The notes: generated by a model from the letters alone, not told the origin. A DNA stretch of 64,000 nt from DATFDN01 sp963818885 (GCA_963818885.1 CAWFTP010000003.1:620001-684000), one strand, 5' to 3'; positions 1 to 10,157 are shown, counted from the first letter of the stretch. A program made the numbers and translations.

Positions 1-107
1 CGGGCCAGAGGCCCGACGGGTCGACACCCCGCCCGCCCATGCCGGGCTACCGCCTGCCGCCCGCGGATGCCGCTGCTGTCGTCACCTATCTCGGGACGTT
101 ACGATAG
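1..107 (+). CDS. c-type cytochrome, C-terminal end only
   Basis: Only the last 35 or so codons are inside the window, read in the frame that passes the ATG at 39 and stops with TAG at 105-107. The residues MPGY (39-50), followed by a helix ending in VTYLGTLR, are the usual end of a class I cytochrome c domain, where the Met is the sixth haem ligand. The CXXCH motif must lie upstream of the window. The stop lies 25 bases inside the convergent membrane-protein gene on the other strand. The family assignment rests on a short tail, so the electron-transfer partner cannot be named. Confidence 0.7.
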   Translation, partial: GQRPDGSTPRPPMPGYRLPPADAAAVVTYLGTLR

Positions 108-1639
108 AGATCTTCTTGCAGGGTGCTCCCAGCTCCACGGCCAGCGGCGGGTTCGTGGCCGCGCGCCGGCATGCTGCGGGAAACAGCACCTCGGCGGCCG
201 CGAGGGTCGCGCGGCTCTCCTCGTCCTCGCCGATCATCGCCAGTCACGACGCGCCCGGCCGGCAGGCGTATCCGCCAATCTGGCGCGACCAGGAGCACCC
301 GAGTCCGCTCGGGCAGCTCGGCCAGGAACGGCCCCGCCACGCCCACGCCGTCATTGCCGCGCGGCAACAGCACCACCCCGTCCTCTCCCGCCAGCACCGC
401 GGCGGCGCGGGCGGCGGCGCGGGCGGGCTGCATCGTTTCCGGCCGCAGGATCAGTCCGGCGATCGCCAACGCCTGGATGGCGAGGACGCCTGCCGCCAAA
501 GCACGCCCCAGGCGAAGCGAACCCAGCGCTCCCGCCAGCAGCAGCGCCACGAAGGGTGTCGCGAAGCACAGGTAGCGCAGCTCGATCGGCGTATTGTCGA
601 ACGCCACGCCCAGCAGCAGCAGGCCCGCCGGGGTCGCGGCGGCGCCGGCAAGCAACAGCCAGCGCGTTGCTCCACCCTGCATGTGACGCCAGCGAGCAGC
701 AACCAGACCAGCAAGCCCAAGTGCCAGCGCCGCAAGCGCACCCACAATCGCCAGGCGCGCCGATCCCTCCACATAGAGCGGCAAGCCGCCGAACAGATTG
801 GCCGCCGCATACCGCGCCATGCGGACCAGGCTCGGCCCCAGATGGAACGGCGGAAACTGCCCGGGGCGACTGCCGCGCTGGGCCAGGATGAACCACAGAT
901 CGCCCGGGAGGAAGGCGGCGAACCCCACGAGGGCGGCGAGCAGGCGCTGCGCCGGATGCGCCGACGGCCTCCCTCCCGACAGGACCATCCACCCCAGCGC
1001 CGCGCATCCCGTGAACGCGCTGAGGTAGTTGGTGAACGTCGCCGCTCCCAAGAGCATCCCGCCACCCAGCGCCGCCGGCGCGCCCCGGGCCCGCGACAAC
1101 AGCAGCACGCCGCATAGGCTCAGCAGCTGCGCGAGCGCGAAGCCGCGCGCAACCACCGCCGTATAGGCAAAGCCGTAGCATCCCGCGGTCAGCAGCATCG
1201 CGAGCGCAGGGGCGATCCCGCCATCGCGCGCGAGCCCGCCTACCGCCGCGAGCGCCCCGAGGGCGCACAGGACCGACAGCAGGCGCATCGCCAGCAGCCC
1301 GTCGCCGGCGACCCGCCGCCATCCAGCGAGCGCCCAGAAGTAGAGCGGCGGATGAACATCGGTTGCCCGCAGCGCCCTGGCGATCGCCAACGGCCCGGCA
1401 TGGGTCGTGAACGCGGCCCGCACATCGCCCGCGCGAAACACCGTATCGGGCCACGCGGGCCGCGCCGTCGGCGAGGTGACGAAGACGCTGTACGCCTCGT
1501 CGTACTCGAAGCCCCGCGCTGCCGCCGCGCCCATAAGCACGACTGCCGCGAGCAGCAGGACGATGACGGATTTACCTGTCGTTAAGATCGCGCGTGCCTC
1601 AATGGGATCGCGCCGATGATGCCGCGCAAAGGTTGACAA
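82..1639 (-). pseudogene. GT39/PMT-like integral membrane protein, frameshifted near its end
   Basis: The protein has about ten hydrophobic segments. Just after the first one comes FEYDEAYS, the acidic loop motif of lipid-linked-sugar glycosyltransferases of the GT39/PMT (ArnT-like) superfamily, and a DVHPPLYF motif follows. These enzymes usually move a sugar from a polyprenyl carrier onto a target at the periplasmic face. The reading frame degenerates near 245. The alternative frame gives a sensible hydrophilic tail ending ISIVTSRDR with TGA at 82-84, so a one-base insertion is likely. No ATG lies close upstream of the first membrane segment. A TTG at 1639 is the best start, 13 bp from the divergent glycosidase gene, but it is uncertain. 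The sugar and acceptor are unknown. Confidence 0.65.
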
Positions 1640-1652
1640 CAGGCTTCGGGAC

Positions 1653-2789
1653 GTGGTGCTCCCCGCTTCGCTCGCCAGGATCACTTTGCTGCTCCTTGCC
1701 CTCGTTGGGGCATGGGCTCCGGCGCGTGCGGTCCCGCCCACCTCGCGCCTTGCCGTTCTCGCCCGGGGCATCAACGTCACCAACTGGTTCCGTTTTCCCG
1801 CGAGCCTGGCGCCCGATTCGATCGCCGGCTATGTGGGCGACGCCGCGATCTCCGACTTGCGCCGCGCCGGCTTCACCTTTGTCCGGCTCCCCTTCGATCC
1901 GATCTTCGCGGCCATGCTCGCCCGTCGCGACCTGATGATCCGGCAGATCCGGCGCTTGCAGGCGGCCGGCCTCGGCGTCGTCCTGGTGCCCGCCTCCTCG
2001 GCCTGGCAACTGGACGCGCGGGCGGAGGATCGCGCGGCGCTGATCGAGACCTGGCGTCGCCTCGCGCCGGCGCTGCGCGCGCTACCCCCAGGCCTTACCT
2101 TCCCGGAGATCGTGAACGAGCCGGTGTTCCCGCACACGGCCCGTGCCTGGACGGCGCTGCAACGGCAGGTGCTCGCCGTTCTGCGCGGCGCGTTGCCAAC
2201 GGACACGATCGTCCTCGATGGCGCCGACTGGAGCAGTCTCGCCGGGCTCGAAGCCCTGCCGCCGGTCGGCGACCCCAACGTCGTCTATAGCTTCCATTTC
2301 TACGACCCGGCCGAATTCACCTCGCTCGCCGCCTATCGCCCTGGCCTCGACACCGGGGCGTTCGCTCGCCTGCCGTTCCCGGCAGGCACGCCTGCCGCCT
2401 GCGCGCATGCCGCCGCGAGCGGCGATGCGCCGACCCAGGCGCTGATCGACTTTGTCTGCCGTCAGAACTGGGACGATGCGGCGATAAAGGCGCGGATCGC
2501 ACGGGCCGCGGATTGGGGACGCCGCAATCATGCCTCCGTTCTGCTGGGAGAGTTCGGCGCTTCCTCTCGGCTGAACAGGGCGGCGCGGCTCGCCTGGATC
2601 GCAGCCGTTCGCCTCTCTTGCGAGGGCGCCGGCACCGGCTGGGCGCTCTGGGGCTATGACGACGTGATGGGCTTCGATGTCCCTCGCCCGCCCGGCGCGC
2701 GCCCTGTCCTCGATGAGGGATTGCTGCATGCACTGGGGCTTCACGCGGGCGGTTGTGGACACGCTCTCTGTTTCCTCCCTAAATCGTGA
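1653..2789 (+). CDS. secreted glycoside hydrolase family 5 (cellulase-like)
   Basis: A 378-residue protein with a Sec-type signal peptide (hydrophobic core at residues 5-20, A-R-A cleavage region near 26). The GH5 layout is clear. GINVTNWF opens the barrel, NEP carries the predicted acid/base Glu156, SFHFYDP is the usual His/Tyr strand, and GEFG carries the predicted nucleophile Glu300. GH5 enzymes hydrolyse beta-glucans or beta-mannans with retention. Substrate cannot be told from the sequence. It starts with GTG, with a second GTG three bases later. It faces away from the membrane glycosyltransferase and lies upstream of a response regulator. A role in exopolysaccharide trimming would suit the neighbouring polysaccharide genes but is inferred. 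Confidence 0.82.
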   Translation: MVLPASLARITLLLLALVGAWAPARAVPPTSRLAVLARGINVTNWFRFPASLAPDSIAGYVGDAAISDLRRAGFTFVRLPFDPIFAAMLARRDLMIRQIRRLQAAGLGVVLVPASSAWQLDARAEDRAALIETWRRLAPALRALPPGLTFPEIVNEPVFPHTARAWTALQRQVLAVLRGALPTDTIVLDGADWSSLAGLEALPPVGDPNVVYSFHFYDPAEFTSLAAYRPGLDTGAFARLPFPAGTPAACAHAAASGDAPTQALIDFVCRQNWDDAAIKARIARAADWGRRNHASVLLGEFGASSRLNRAARLAWIAAVRLSCEGAGTGWALWGYDDVMGFDVPRPPGARPVLDEGLLHALGLHAGGCGHALCFLPKS

Positions 2790-2914
2790 CTTTCTCCCGC
2801 CAGAGGTTCTCACGTCTAACTTGAGGTTCATGAGGCATGCTTTACCCATTCCGACGGACAGGTGGGCCGGGTCGCGTCGCCGGTGAGCGGCGTGCTCGGG
2901 GTTGGGAGTGACGG

Positions 2915-3304
2915 GTGCAGGCGACACTGACCGCGGCAGGCCACCAACAGGGGTTGAGTGCGCCGGCGACCATCCTGGTGGTCGATGACGATGCCGAAGT
3001 TCGCGAGATTGTCGCAGAGTTCCTGACCGATGCGGGTTATCGCGTGCTGCAGGCCGAAGGCGGCCGGGATGCGCTGCGCGTGCTCGAGGAGGCGGGGATG
3101 ATCGACCTCGTCATCACCGACGTGCGGATGCCCGATATCTCCGGCATCGACCTCGCCGAGCGCATCACGCGCGACCGCCGCGGCCTGAAGGTCATCCTGA
3201 TCTCGGGCTATTTCGTCGCCCGCCAGACCAGCCTGCGTTTGCTCCGCAAGCCCTTCCGGATGAAGGAGCTGGAGGAGGCGGTGCAGGCTGAGCTCGCGTC
3301 ATGA
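2915..3304 (+). CDS. single-domain response regulator (CheY-like receiver)
   Basis: A 129-residue protein made of one receiver domain. The acidic pocket is VVDDD at 22-26. The phosphorylation site is Asp69 in LVITDVRMPD. The conserved Lys is in the LRKPF segment near the end. No DNA-binding or enzymatic output domain follows, so it probably acts by protein contact or as a phosphate relay. The start is a GTG at 2915. No histidine kinase gene is adjacent, so the partner is unknown. The next gene (DUF6166) begins 6 bases after the stop and is probably co-transcribed. Confidence 0.88.
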   Translation: MQATLTAAGHQQGLSAPATILVVDDDAEVREIVAEFLTDAGYRVLQAEGGRDALRVLEEAGMIDLVITDVRMPDISGIDLAERITRDRRGLKVILISGYFVARQTSLRLLRKPFRMKELEEAVQAELAS

Positions 3305-3310
3305 CACCTC

Positions 3311-3625
3311 GTGGGGGCCCCCGGCGTGACGGTCTATGAGGGAGGCCGCAGTCTCGACGGCGCCGAGGTGACGGCGGACGGGGCACCGCTCGACCCATGC
3401 TTCGACTTGCGCGTCCATAGCCGGGCCGGATTCGAGTGGACCTATGTTGGTGACGGTCCGCGCCAGCTCGCCCTCGCGCTCCTCGCCCATCACCTCGGCG
3501 ACCCGGCTCACGCTCTTGCCCTGACCGAACCCTTTATGCGCGCGGTCGTTGCCGAACTCGACAATGCCTGGCGCCTTACCAGCGCCGACATCGACGCCGC
3601 CCTCGCCGGCCTCGGGCCGCGCTAG
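3311..3625 (+). CDS. DUF6166 domain protein
   Basis: A 104-residue cytoplasmic protein without membrane segments. The order VYEGGRS, then an FEWTYVGDGPRQLALALLAHHLGD-type block (residues 38-62), then a short helix ending FMRAVVAELD, matches the small DUF6166 family as I know it. Members often sit near plasmid or mobile-element genes. No biochemical function is established. It follows the response regulator by 6 bases, suggesting one transcript, and its last four bases overlap the end of the convergent deacetylase-like gene. Confidence 0.65.
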   Translation: MGAPGVTVYEGGRSLDGAEVTADGAPLDPCFDLRVHSRAGFEWTYVGDGPRQLALALLAHHLGDPAHALALTEPFMRAVVAELDNAWRLTSADIDAALAGLGPR

Positions 3626-4665
3626 CCTGCCGCGCCGGGCGCACCCACGCCAACCGTCAGCAGATCGCGCGGATCACCGGGAACCCCGCCGAGCGGGCCG
3701 AGGACATGGGCGCAGAGCGCGTTGACCCGCGCGAGCAGCTCCGCGACGTCCGCCTCGGTTCGCGCATAGGGCGTATGCCCCGCCGCCAGGGACGGGCTAT
3801 GGTAATGCATGACAAGGGTCTTATGCCCACCCTGGACCAACGCCGTCGCCAAGCGGACGAGCTCCTCGATCGTCACGCCCTCCGGTGTTAGCGTGTCAGT
3901 CGCAAATACCCCAAGGCGGGAAACAACCCCGCGCAGTCTGAGGCTTTTTGCGACGGCGGTGTCGAGCGCGCGGTTCATCGCTGGTCCGAAGCGCGCGAGC
4001 GGCCCAGTGTGGCCGCGCGACATGGGGACTGAAACGATTGGAGGATCGCCGGCGAGATAGAGAACAGGCTGCAATCCCCGCAAATCGGGGCCACCATGGG
4101 CGCGCAGGTCGATGCCCGGCAGGATGCTGAAATCGACCTTGATCCCATGCCGAGCGATCAACGCCAGCGTATTCGGGCCAATACCGTAGCGACCGGCTTT
4201 GTAGAAGCGCGGCCGGAATCCGAACCCGCGCTCGATCGCGTCGATCAGGTTGACGAGCTTCGCCTCCTCGAGGTCGGGCGACAGATTGCCCGGATACGAG
4301 TTTTGGGCGCTCACGGCCTCGGTGAACGGGGGATTAGTCCAGGGATGCAGATGCGCACCGATCTCGCACGCGCCCCGCCCGTAGATTGCCCGAAGCGCCG
4401 CTACCGCCGATGGGTGGGTTGCGACCGGGTAATCGATCACATAGACGGGTCGAACGCCGTGACGCTCCAGCACCCCCTGCCCGCCTTCCTGGGCGGCAAT
4501 GTTGGAGACGCTGACGAGGTGGCGGGCGAAGGGTTTGGACCAATCGAACTCGGCCTCGGTATCGACTATAGCATAGAGCCGTGGCGGACCCGGAGGCTCC
4601 GGGATCGGCAGGTACGGGACATTGAACAGACGCGCGTCCGGCGCTCCGGCTCTCGGGGCGGGCAC
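3622..4665 (-). CDS. polysaccharide deacetylase-like protein (WalW type)
   Basis: A protein of about 347 residues. Family traits are AIVDTEAEFDW near the N-terminus (metal-binding Asp of the NodB fold), EIGAHLHPWTNPPF (His-x-His), a central RFYKAGRYG segment and LVMHYHSPSL near the C-terminus. Such proteins remove N-acetyl groups from polysaccharides or lie beside exopolysaccharide and exosortase loci. It is the last gene of the wecB-wecC-flippase operon. The open frame runs upstream into the flippase gene, but homology-like sequence begins around 4625. I chose the GTG at 4665, and any nearby start is possible. Catalysis is inferred from motif resemblance only. Confidence 0.75.
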   Translation of the reverse strand: MPAPRAGAPDARLFNVPYLPIPEPPGPPRLYAIVDTEAEFDWSKPFARHLVSVSNIAAQEGGQGVLERHGVRPVYVIDYPVATHPSAVAALRAIYGRGACEIGAHLHPWTNPPFTEAVSAQNSYPGNLSPDLEEAKLVNLIDAIERGFGFRPRFYKAGRYGIGPNTLALIARHGIKVDFSILPGIDLRAHGGPDLRGLQPVLYLAGDPPIVSVPMSRGHTGPLARFGPAMNRALDTAVAKSLRLRGVVSRLGVFATDTLTPEGVTIEELVRLATALVQGGHKTLVMHYHSPSLAAGHTPYARTEADVAELLARVNALCAHVLGPLGGVPGDPRDLLTVGVGAPGAAG

Positions 4666-4802
4666 TGAAGGCGGATCGCAACTCACGCCCCGGCACACGA
4701 AATCGTCATCAGCGGAGTGTAGCCACCCCGACGCGGCGGAGTCAGCAGGCTTGCCGCCAACGAGCACCCCCGCTGGCGCCGACCCTGGTCCTGCCCCCTG
4801 GC

Positions 4803-6309
4803 TCACTCCCCGGCTACGCGGATGGCCCGCGCGCGGCGCAGGCGCCAACGGTCCAGATTAAGCATGGAGACGACCTCCCCCACCACGTCGCGGCAGAGCA
4901 GCCACGCGAAGATCGGATAGACAATCGTTCCCGTTGCGACCAGCACCGCCAGACGCGCGGTGTGCAGCAGACCCGGCGGCAGCATCCAGTCGGGGAGCAG
5001 CCACGAGACCGCCTCCACCGTTGCGTACATTAGCCCTGCGGCAAGCGCCGGACGGAACAACGGGAGGACCAGCGCCCAAAATTGGCCCTTCCGCACGACT
5101 GAGACACGCTCGACCATGACAAGGAACGCAAGCGGATAGGCCACGGCAGCGGCCACGCAGACCCCGAGCAGGCCCCAATGGGCGCCGGTCACATAGGCGA
5201 TGCCGAACAGCGTCGTGATGATGCAAGTGTTCACGAGCGACGTCCGGAAATGCCCTAAGCCGAGCAGGAAAGGGGCCAGAAAGATGCCCGTCAGGCGCAT
5301 TGTCATGGCGGCGGCAAGGATGGCGAGCGGGGTCGCCACGCCGGTCCAGCGGGGGCCGAGCACCGCCGGTACGAGGTCGTACGACACCGCGGACACGCCG
5401 AGGAAGACCGGGAACGATATCAGCGCGAGGATGCGCATGGACTTGCCGAGATAGAGCAGCGCCTGATCGACATCGTCCTGCAGTCGTGAAAATGCCGGCA
5501 GCGCGATCGGCTTGACCACCGTCGAGAGCTTGTCCACGGGCAACGAGGCGAGGGTGCGGGCAAGCGAATAGATGCCGAGCGAGCCGCTGCCGAGCATTCT
5601 TCCAGCGACAAAAATGTCGATCTGCGTGCCGAAATACCACAGCACGTTCTCCGCGGTGCGGTAGGATCCCAGCCGCAGCAGCCGGGCTTGGCCGCGAGTT
5701 CGGCAGCGCCGGCCAGTGCCGGGTCGGCGCCATGATCAGGAAGCCCGTCGTCCGTGCGGTTTCCGCCAGCATGACGCCGTCGAGCAGCGCCCAGACGCCG
5801 AAGCCTTGCCACGCGAGCAGGATGGTCGTCATCCCGCCCAGAATGTTGCTCGTCATGTCCACGAGGGACATCTGCTTGAGCGCGAGCTCGCGCTGCAGGC
5901 GGGCGCGGGAGAGCGATCCCACGCCGAGCAGGAGAAAGGTCAGGCTGGCGAAGCGCAACAGCGGCGTCAGGCGCAAATCACGGTAGAACCCGGCGAGCAC
6001 CGGAGCGAGCGCGAACAGGACCGCGAGGCAGGCGACGTTGACCAGCAGGATCAGCCCATATGCCTGGGCGGCATCGCGATCGGGATCGCGGCTCTGCACC
6101 AGCACGTCGCTGAACCCGACATAGCTCATGGCGGCGAGGAAGCCGCTCACGGCCATGGTGATCGCCATCAGGCCGTAGTCGGCCGGCGTGAGAAAGCGGA
6201 CGACGGCAAGCGTCATCAGCCAGTTCAGCATCTGCCCGGCGATGCGCGTCACCGACGCCCAGGCCACGCCGCGCATGACCTGGGTCTTGAGGACAGAAGT
6301 GTCAGTCAT
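4803..6309 (-). pseudogene. oligosaccharide flippase (Wzx/RfbX family), frameshifted
   Basis: N-terminal half (from ATG 6309) and C-terminal half lie in different frames. The switch is near 5690, between HWPALPNS and LRLGSYRTAENVLWYFG, and fits a one-base insertion. Joined, they make about 500 residues with 12-14 hydrophobic segments, the usual size for a MOP-superfamily flippase. GVAWASVTRI at the start and RFLTPADYGLMA are typical. The protein would turn a lipid-linked repeat unit across the inner membrane. It begins 33 bases after wecC, which supplies UDP-ManNAcA, so the unit probably contains that sugar (inference). I suspect a sequencing error rather than a dead gene. Confidence 0.85.
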
Positions 6310-6342
6310 GCCGCATGGACACCCAACCCGACGTCTGCCGGA

Positions 6343-7593
6343 CTACCACGCTCCGCGGGTATCGATGACGAACTTGTCCTTGAGCACGGCGCGGTCGACC
6401 TGCATGAAGCTCATGTGATCGACCAGCAGGAGCACGAGATTCGCGCGCTCCAGCGCCTGATCGAAGTCATGCAGCACCAGGCCGCGATCGGCGAGCTCCG
6501 GCGGAAGCCGGCTGACGTGCGGCTCGACCACCAGCAGCTCCCCGACCTTCGCCTCGGCCAGCCGGCGGACGATTTCTACCGCGGGGCTCTCCCGCAGGTC
6601 GTCGACGTCCTTCTTGTATGACAGGCCGAGGCAGGCGATGACCGGCTGCTTCAGCGCCGCCGCCCGTTCCCGCACTTTTTGGACGACATGGCCCGGCTTG
6701 GCGTCGTTGATGAGGCGTGCCGAACAAATCAGCGTCGCCTCCTCGGGATTGGTGGCGACGATGAACCACGGATCGACCGCGATGCAGTGCCCGCCGACCC
6801 CGGGACCAGGGCTCAAGATATTCACCCGCGGGTGCAGGTTTGCGAGCCCGATCAAGTCCCAGACGTTGATCCGCAGCTTGTCGCAGATCAGCGACAGCTC
6901 GTTGGCGAAGGCGATGTTCACGTCCCGGTAGGCGTTCTCGGTCAGCTTGGCGAGCTCGGCGGTCCGCGCGTTGGTGACCCGACACTCCCCACGCACCACG
7001 ATCTTGTAGAGCGTTAGTGCGCGCTGTGCGCATTTGCGGGTCATCCCGCCGATCACGCGGGCATTGTTGACAACCTCCTCCAGGATGCGCCCGGGTAGCA
7101 CCCGCTCCGGGCAGTGGGCGACCTGCACGTCGGCCAGCTCGCCGCGTTGCTGGGGGAAGCTCAGATCAGGGCGCAGCTCGGCGAGGATCGCCGCCATCCG
7201 CTCGGTCGTGCCGACCGGGGAGGTCGATTCCAGGATGACGAGATTGCCCGCCGCCAGCACCGGAGCAAGGGCACGCGCCGCCTCCTCGACATAGGAGATG
7301 TCGGGCACCGCGGCCTCCCCGTGCCCGCGCAGCGGCGTCGGGACGGCGATGATGAAGGCGTCCGCCGGCTCCATGGTCAGGGTGGCGCGCAACTTGCCCG
7401 CTTCCACCACGCGGCGGACCAGCGCGTCGAGATTGGGTTCCCCGAAATGCGGACGGCCGGCGTTGATCGTCTCCACCACGCGCGGGGTGACGTCGATCCC
7501 CACCACCTCGATGCCGTTCTCGGCGAACACGGCGGCGGTCGGCAGGCCGATATAGCCGAGCCCGACGACGGCGACGCGGCTGAAGCTATTCAT
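6343..7593 (-). CDS. wecC: UDP-N-acetyl-D-mannosamine dehydrogenase
   Basis: A 416-residue enzyme of the UDP-glucose/GDP-mannose dehydrogenase family. It oxidises UDP-ManNAc to UDP-ManNAcA with two NAD+. Visible features are the N-terminal NAD-binding VVGLGYIGLPTA, the AVPTP motif near 110, and the catalytic cysteine in GGHC (Cys270). A C-terminal UDP-binding domain starts at LGLSYKKDVDDLRESPA. Length is normal. The start overlaps the wecB stop by four bases, indicating translational coupling. The substrate assignment rests on the wecB neighbour as well as on the sequence. Confidence 0.92.
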   Translation of the reverse strand: MNSFSRVAVVGLGYIGLPTAAVFAENGIEVVGIDVTPRVVETINAGRPHFGEPNLDALVRRVVEAGKLRATLTMEPADAFIIAVPTPLRGHGEAAVPDISYVEEAARALAPVLAAGNLVILESTSPVGTTERMAAILAELRPDLSFPQQRGELADVQVAHCPERVLPGRILEEVVNNARVIGGMTRKCAQRALTLYKIVVRGECRVTNARTAELAKLTENAYRDVNIAFANELSLICDKLRINVWDLIGLANLHPRVNILSPGPGVGGHCIAVDPWFIVATNPEEATLICSARLINDAKPGHVVQKVRERAAALKQPVIACLGLSYKKDVDDLRESPAVEIVRRLAEAKVGELLVVEPHVSRLPPELADRGLVLHDFDQALERANLVLLLVDHMSFMQVDRAVLKDKFVIDTRGAW

Positions 7594-8702
7594 TGGACCA
7601 GCCTTTCCACGATGCGCTCGGCCGCTTGGCCGTCGCCATACGGGTTATGCGCGAAGCTCATCGCCTCATACGCGTCTCGGTCATCGAGCAGGCGGCTCGC
7701 CCGCTCGAACAGCAGGTCGGCGTTGGTGCCGACGAGCGCCACCGTCCCGGCCTCGATCGCTTCCGGCCGTTCGGTGGTGTCACGGGTCACCAGCACCGGC
7801 TTGCCGAGGGAGGGGGCCTCCTCCTGCACGCCGCCGGAATCGGTCACGATCAGCTCGGCGCGCCGCATCAGGGTCACGAACGGCAGGTAGTCGAGTGGCG
7901 GGATCAGCCGGATGGCGGGATGCGACGCCAGCATGGAACGGGCGACCTCCTGGACATTTGGGTTCAGGTGGACCGGATAGACGATCTCGACGTCCCCGCG
8001 ATCCGCAAGGCGCAGCAGCGCCGCCGCCACCCGCCCGAGCCCGCCGTCGAAATTCTCCCGCCGATGACCGGTGACCAAGATCAGGCGCTTGCCCGGAATC
8101 GACGGCGGCAGCGTGCGCTCTACCGCGAGGGTTCGCGCCTCGTCCTCGTCGAGGATGGCGAGTGCGTCGAACAGCGCATCGATCACGGTGTTGCCGGTCA
8201 CCGTGATTCGTGACGGATCGACCCCCTCGTTCAGCAGGTTGCGCCGCGAGCCCTCGGTCGGCGGGAAGTGCAGATCGGCGATGCCGGTGGTCAGCCGCCG
8301 GTTCATCTCTTCGGGCCATGGGGAGTAGACGTTGCCGGTCCTGAGCCCGGCCTCGACATGGGCGACCGAGATCTTGGCGTAAAACGCGGCGAGGGCGGCG
8401 GCGAAGGTCGTCGTCGTGTCGCCCTGGACCAGGATCCGGTCCGGCTTCAGCTCGGCGAGCACGGTCGCCATCCCCTCCAGCACCGCCGTCGTGATGTAGG
8501 TCAGGCCCTGACCCGCCCGCATCAGGTCGAGGTCGCGGTCGGCGCGGATCGAAAAAAGATCGAGAACCTGGTCGAGCATCTGGCGGTGCTGCGCTGTCAC
8601 GCAGACAAGCGAGGTCACACCCCGCTGGTGCGCGAGCTCACGGATAATCGGCGCCATCTTGATGGCTTCCGGCCGGGTGCCGAAGACGGAGAGGATCCGC
8701 AT
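7590..8702 (-). CDS. wecB: UDP-N-acetylglucosamine 2-epimerase (non-hydrolysing)
   Basis: A 370-residue cytoplasmic enzyme that interconverts UDP-GlcNAc and UDP-ManNAc. The family start GTRPEAIKM (8-16), the QGDTTTTFA loop, HVEAGLRTGN, the GHRREN motif and the C-terminal DSGGVQEEAP nucleotide-binding segment are all present. It opens the minus-strand polysaccharide operon and is followed by wecC with a four-base overlap. Together they convert UDP-GlcNAc to UDP-ManNAcA for a surface polysaccharide. The 285 bases upstream (8703-8987) hold no convincing gene and probably contain divergent promoters for this operon and the TetR gene. Confidence 0.93.
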   Translation of the reverse strand: MRILSVFGTRPEAIKMAPIIRELAHQRGVTSLVCVTAQHRQMLDQVLDLFSIRADRDLDLMRAGQGLTYITTAVLEGMATVLAELKPDRILVQGDTTTTFAAALAAFYAKISVAHVEAGLRTGNVYSPWPEEMNRRLTTGIADLHFPPTEGSRRNLLNEGVDPSRITVTGNTVIDALFDALAILDEDEARTLAVERTLPPSIPGKRLILVTGHRRENFDGGLGRVAAALLRLADRGDVEIVYPVHLNPNVQEVARSMLASHPAIRLIPPLDYLPFVTLMRRAELIVTDSGGVQEEAPSLGKPVLVTRDTTERPEAIEAGTVALVGTNADLLFERASRLLDDRDAYEAMSFAHNPYGDGQAAERIVERLVQ

Positions 8703-8987
8703 CTCAGGCTATCCCGTCGCGGTGCGCCGCCACCGCCTGCGCCAACCCGATAGCGAGAACGAGCGAGGTCACGGGCGCCTGCCGGACATGGTGACGAAAA
8801 CGCCTTTCTATGCGGACGAGGGTTGCGGAAGCGTGAATGCCGCCCGAGGCTTGGACAATGCTGCGTTGCGGAATGGTTAGCCTATCCGACGCCGCGATGC
8901 CAGTGATTTGCGGTTGCGGTGGCGACGCGGCGCACGGCAACGCGCGCGCCGTTGGCCCGGCCGCCGCCATTGCCTATCTCTTCCACC

Positions 8988-9641
8988 ATGACCGACGCCG
9001 AATTCGACAAGGCCCTGATCGCCGCTGCCTTCGCGCGCGCGGCTGAAGCGGGCTGGGACCGGGTGAGCGTCCCGGAGGTCGCGCGCGCTGCTGACCTCGA
9101 CCTCGCCCGTGCACGCGAACGCTTTCCCGCCCGCGCTGCAATCCTGCTACGGCTCGGGCGCCTCGCGGATCAGGCCGCGCTCGCCCAGGCACCGGCCGAG
9201 GGCACGGTGCGCGACCGGCTGTTCTATCTCCTGATGCAGCGGATTGACGTGCTGCAGGCCCATCGCGCCGGCGTCTTCGCGCTGATGCGCGCGCTGCCTG
9301 CCCGCCCTCCGGCAGTGCTGCTGCTCGCCTGCGCGACGCGCCGCTCGATGCGCTGGATGCTCGGTGCCGCCGGGGTCTCGACCGCCGGATTGCGCGGCGA
9401 GTTGCGCGTAAAGGGGCTTTGCGCGGTCTGGCTCTGCGCGATGCGGGCATGGCAGCGCGACGAGTCCGAGGACATGTCGGGCACGATGGCGGCCGTCGAT
9501 ACCGCCCTGCAGCGCGCCGAACGCGTCGCCTCCTGGCTCGGCGGCGGGTCCGCGCATAGGGCGCCCGCAGCCGAGAACGTGGCGGAACAGGCTCCGCCGG
9601 ACCTCCCGGAGAGCCCGGCGCCGGAGACGCCCGCCCCTTAG
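8988..9641 (+). CDS. TetR-family-like regulator
   Basis: About 217 residues from the ATG at 8988. Residues 5-50 look like a TetR-type helix-turn-helix: ALIAAAFARAAEAGWDRVSV, then PEVARAADLDLARARERFP and a short linker. A helical ligand/dimer domain follows and the last 25 residues are Pro/Glu/Ala-rich. COQ9-like proteins share this fold and remain an alternative. The open frame extends upstream to 8919, but that part is low-complexity and lacks a ribosome site. The target is unknown. The next gene on this strand is the phasin. Confidence 0.72.
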   Translation: MTDAEFDKALIAAAFARAAEAGWDRVSVPEVARAADLDLARARERFPARAAILLRLGRLADQAALAQAPAEGTVRDRLFYLLMQRIDVLQAHRAGVFALMRALPARPPAVLLLACATRRSMRWMLGAAGVSTAGLRGELRVKGLCAVWLCAMRAWQRDESEDMSGTMAAVDTALQRAERVASWLGGGSAHRAPAAENVAEQAPPDLPESPAPETPAP

Positions 9642-9722
9642 CCCGCGCGCACGCGATAGTGTGGGCGCGCTTGAACGACCCAGGCGCTATTCTCTCTTGC
9701 GTTCATCGAGGGGAGGTCACCC

Positions 9723-10157
9723 ATGCCGGATCAATCGAACACCGGTGCGGACGGGTTCGATTTCACCCGCCTGCTCGAGAGGATGAAGCTGCCCGGCATG
9801 CCCGACGTCGCGGCGCTGACCGAGGCCAACCGGCGCAACCTGGAGGCGCTGACCGCGGCGAACCGCGTCGCGGTGGAGGGCGCCCAGGCCGTGGCCCGCC
9901 GGCACATGGAGATCATGCAGCAGGCGATGCAGGAGATGACCGAGGGGATGAGGACCTTCTCGTCGGCCGAGGCGCCGCAAGCCAAGGCCGCCAAGCAAGC
10001 GGAGCTGGTCAAGCAGGCCTACCAACACGCGGTGACCAACATGCAGGAATTGCGCGACCTGATCCAGCGCTCCAACAGCGAGGCGCTGAACTTGCTAAAT
10101 CAGCGCTTCATGGAGGCAATGGACGAGCTGAAGCAACTCGCCGACGAGACGGGCTGA
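9723..10157 (+). CDS. phasin family protein
   Basis: A 144-residue, largely alpha-helical protein. Residues 20-60 contain LPGMPDVAALTEANRRNLEA and a second NRVAVEGAQAVARRHMEIM block, the hallmark of alphaproteobacterial phasins. An MxQMTxGMRTF-like segment follows, then a long amphipathic helix. Phasins coat polyhydroxyalkanoate granules and control their size. A strong ribosome site (GGGGAGG) precedes the ATG. No PHA synthase gene is nearby. The ribokinase gene starts 13 bases downstream, so the two may share a transcript. Confidence 0.85.
   Translation: MPDQSNTGADGFDFTRLLERMKLPGMPDVAALTEANRRNLEALTAANRVAVEGAQAVARRHMEIMQQAMQEMTEGMRTFSSAEAPQAKAAKQAELVKQAYQHAVTNMQELRDLIQRSNSEALNLLNQRFMEAMDELKQLADETG

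Noticed and set aside
8704..8970. An 88-residue minus-strand frame upstream of wecB
   Set aside because: No motif and a composition typical of chance frames. The region is better read as divergent promoters.
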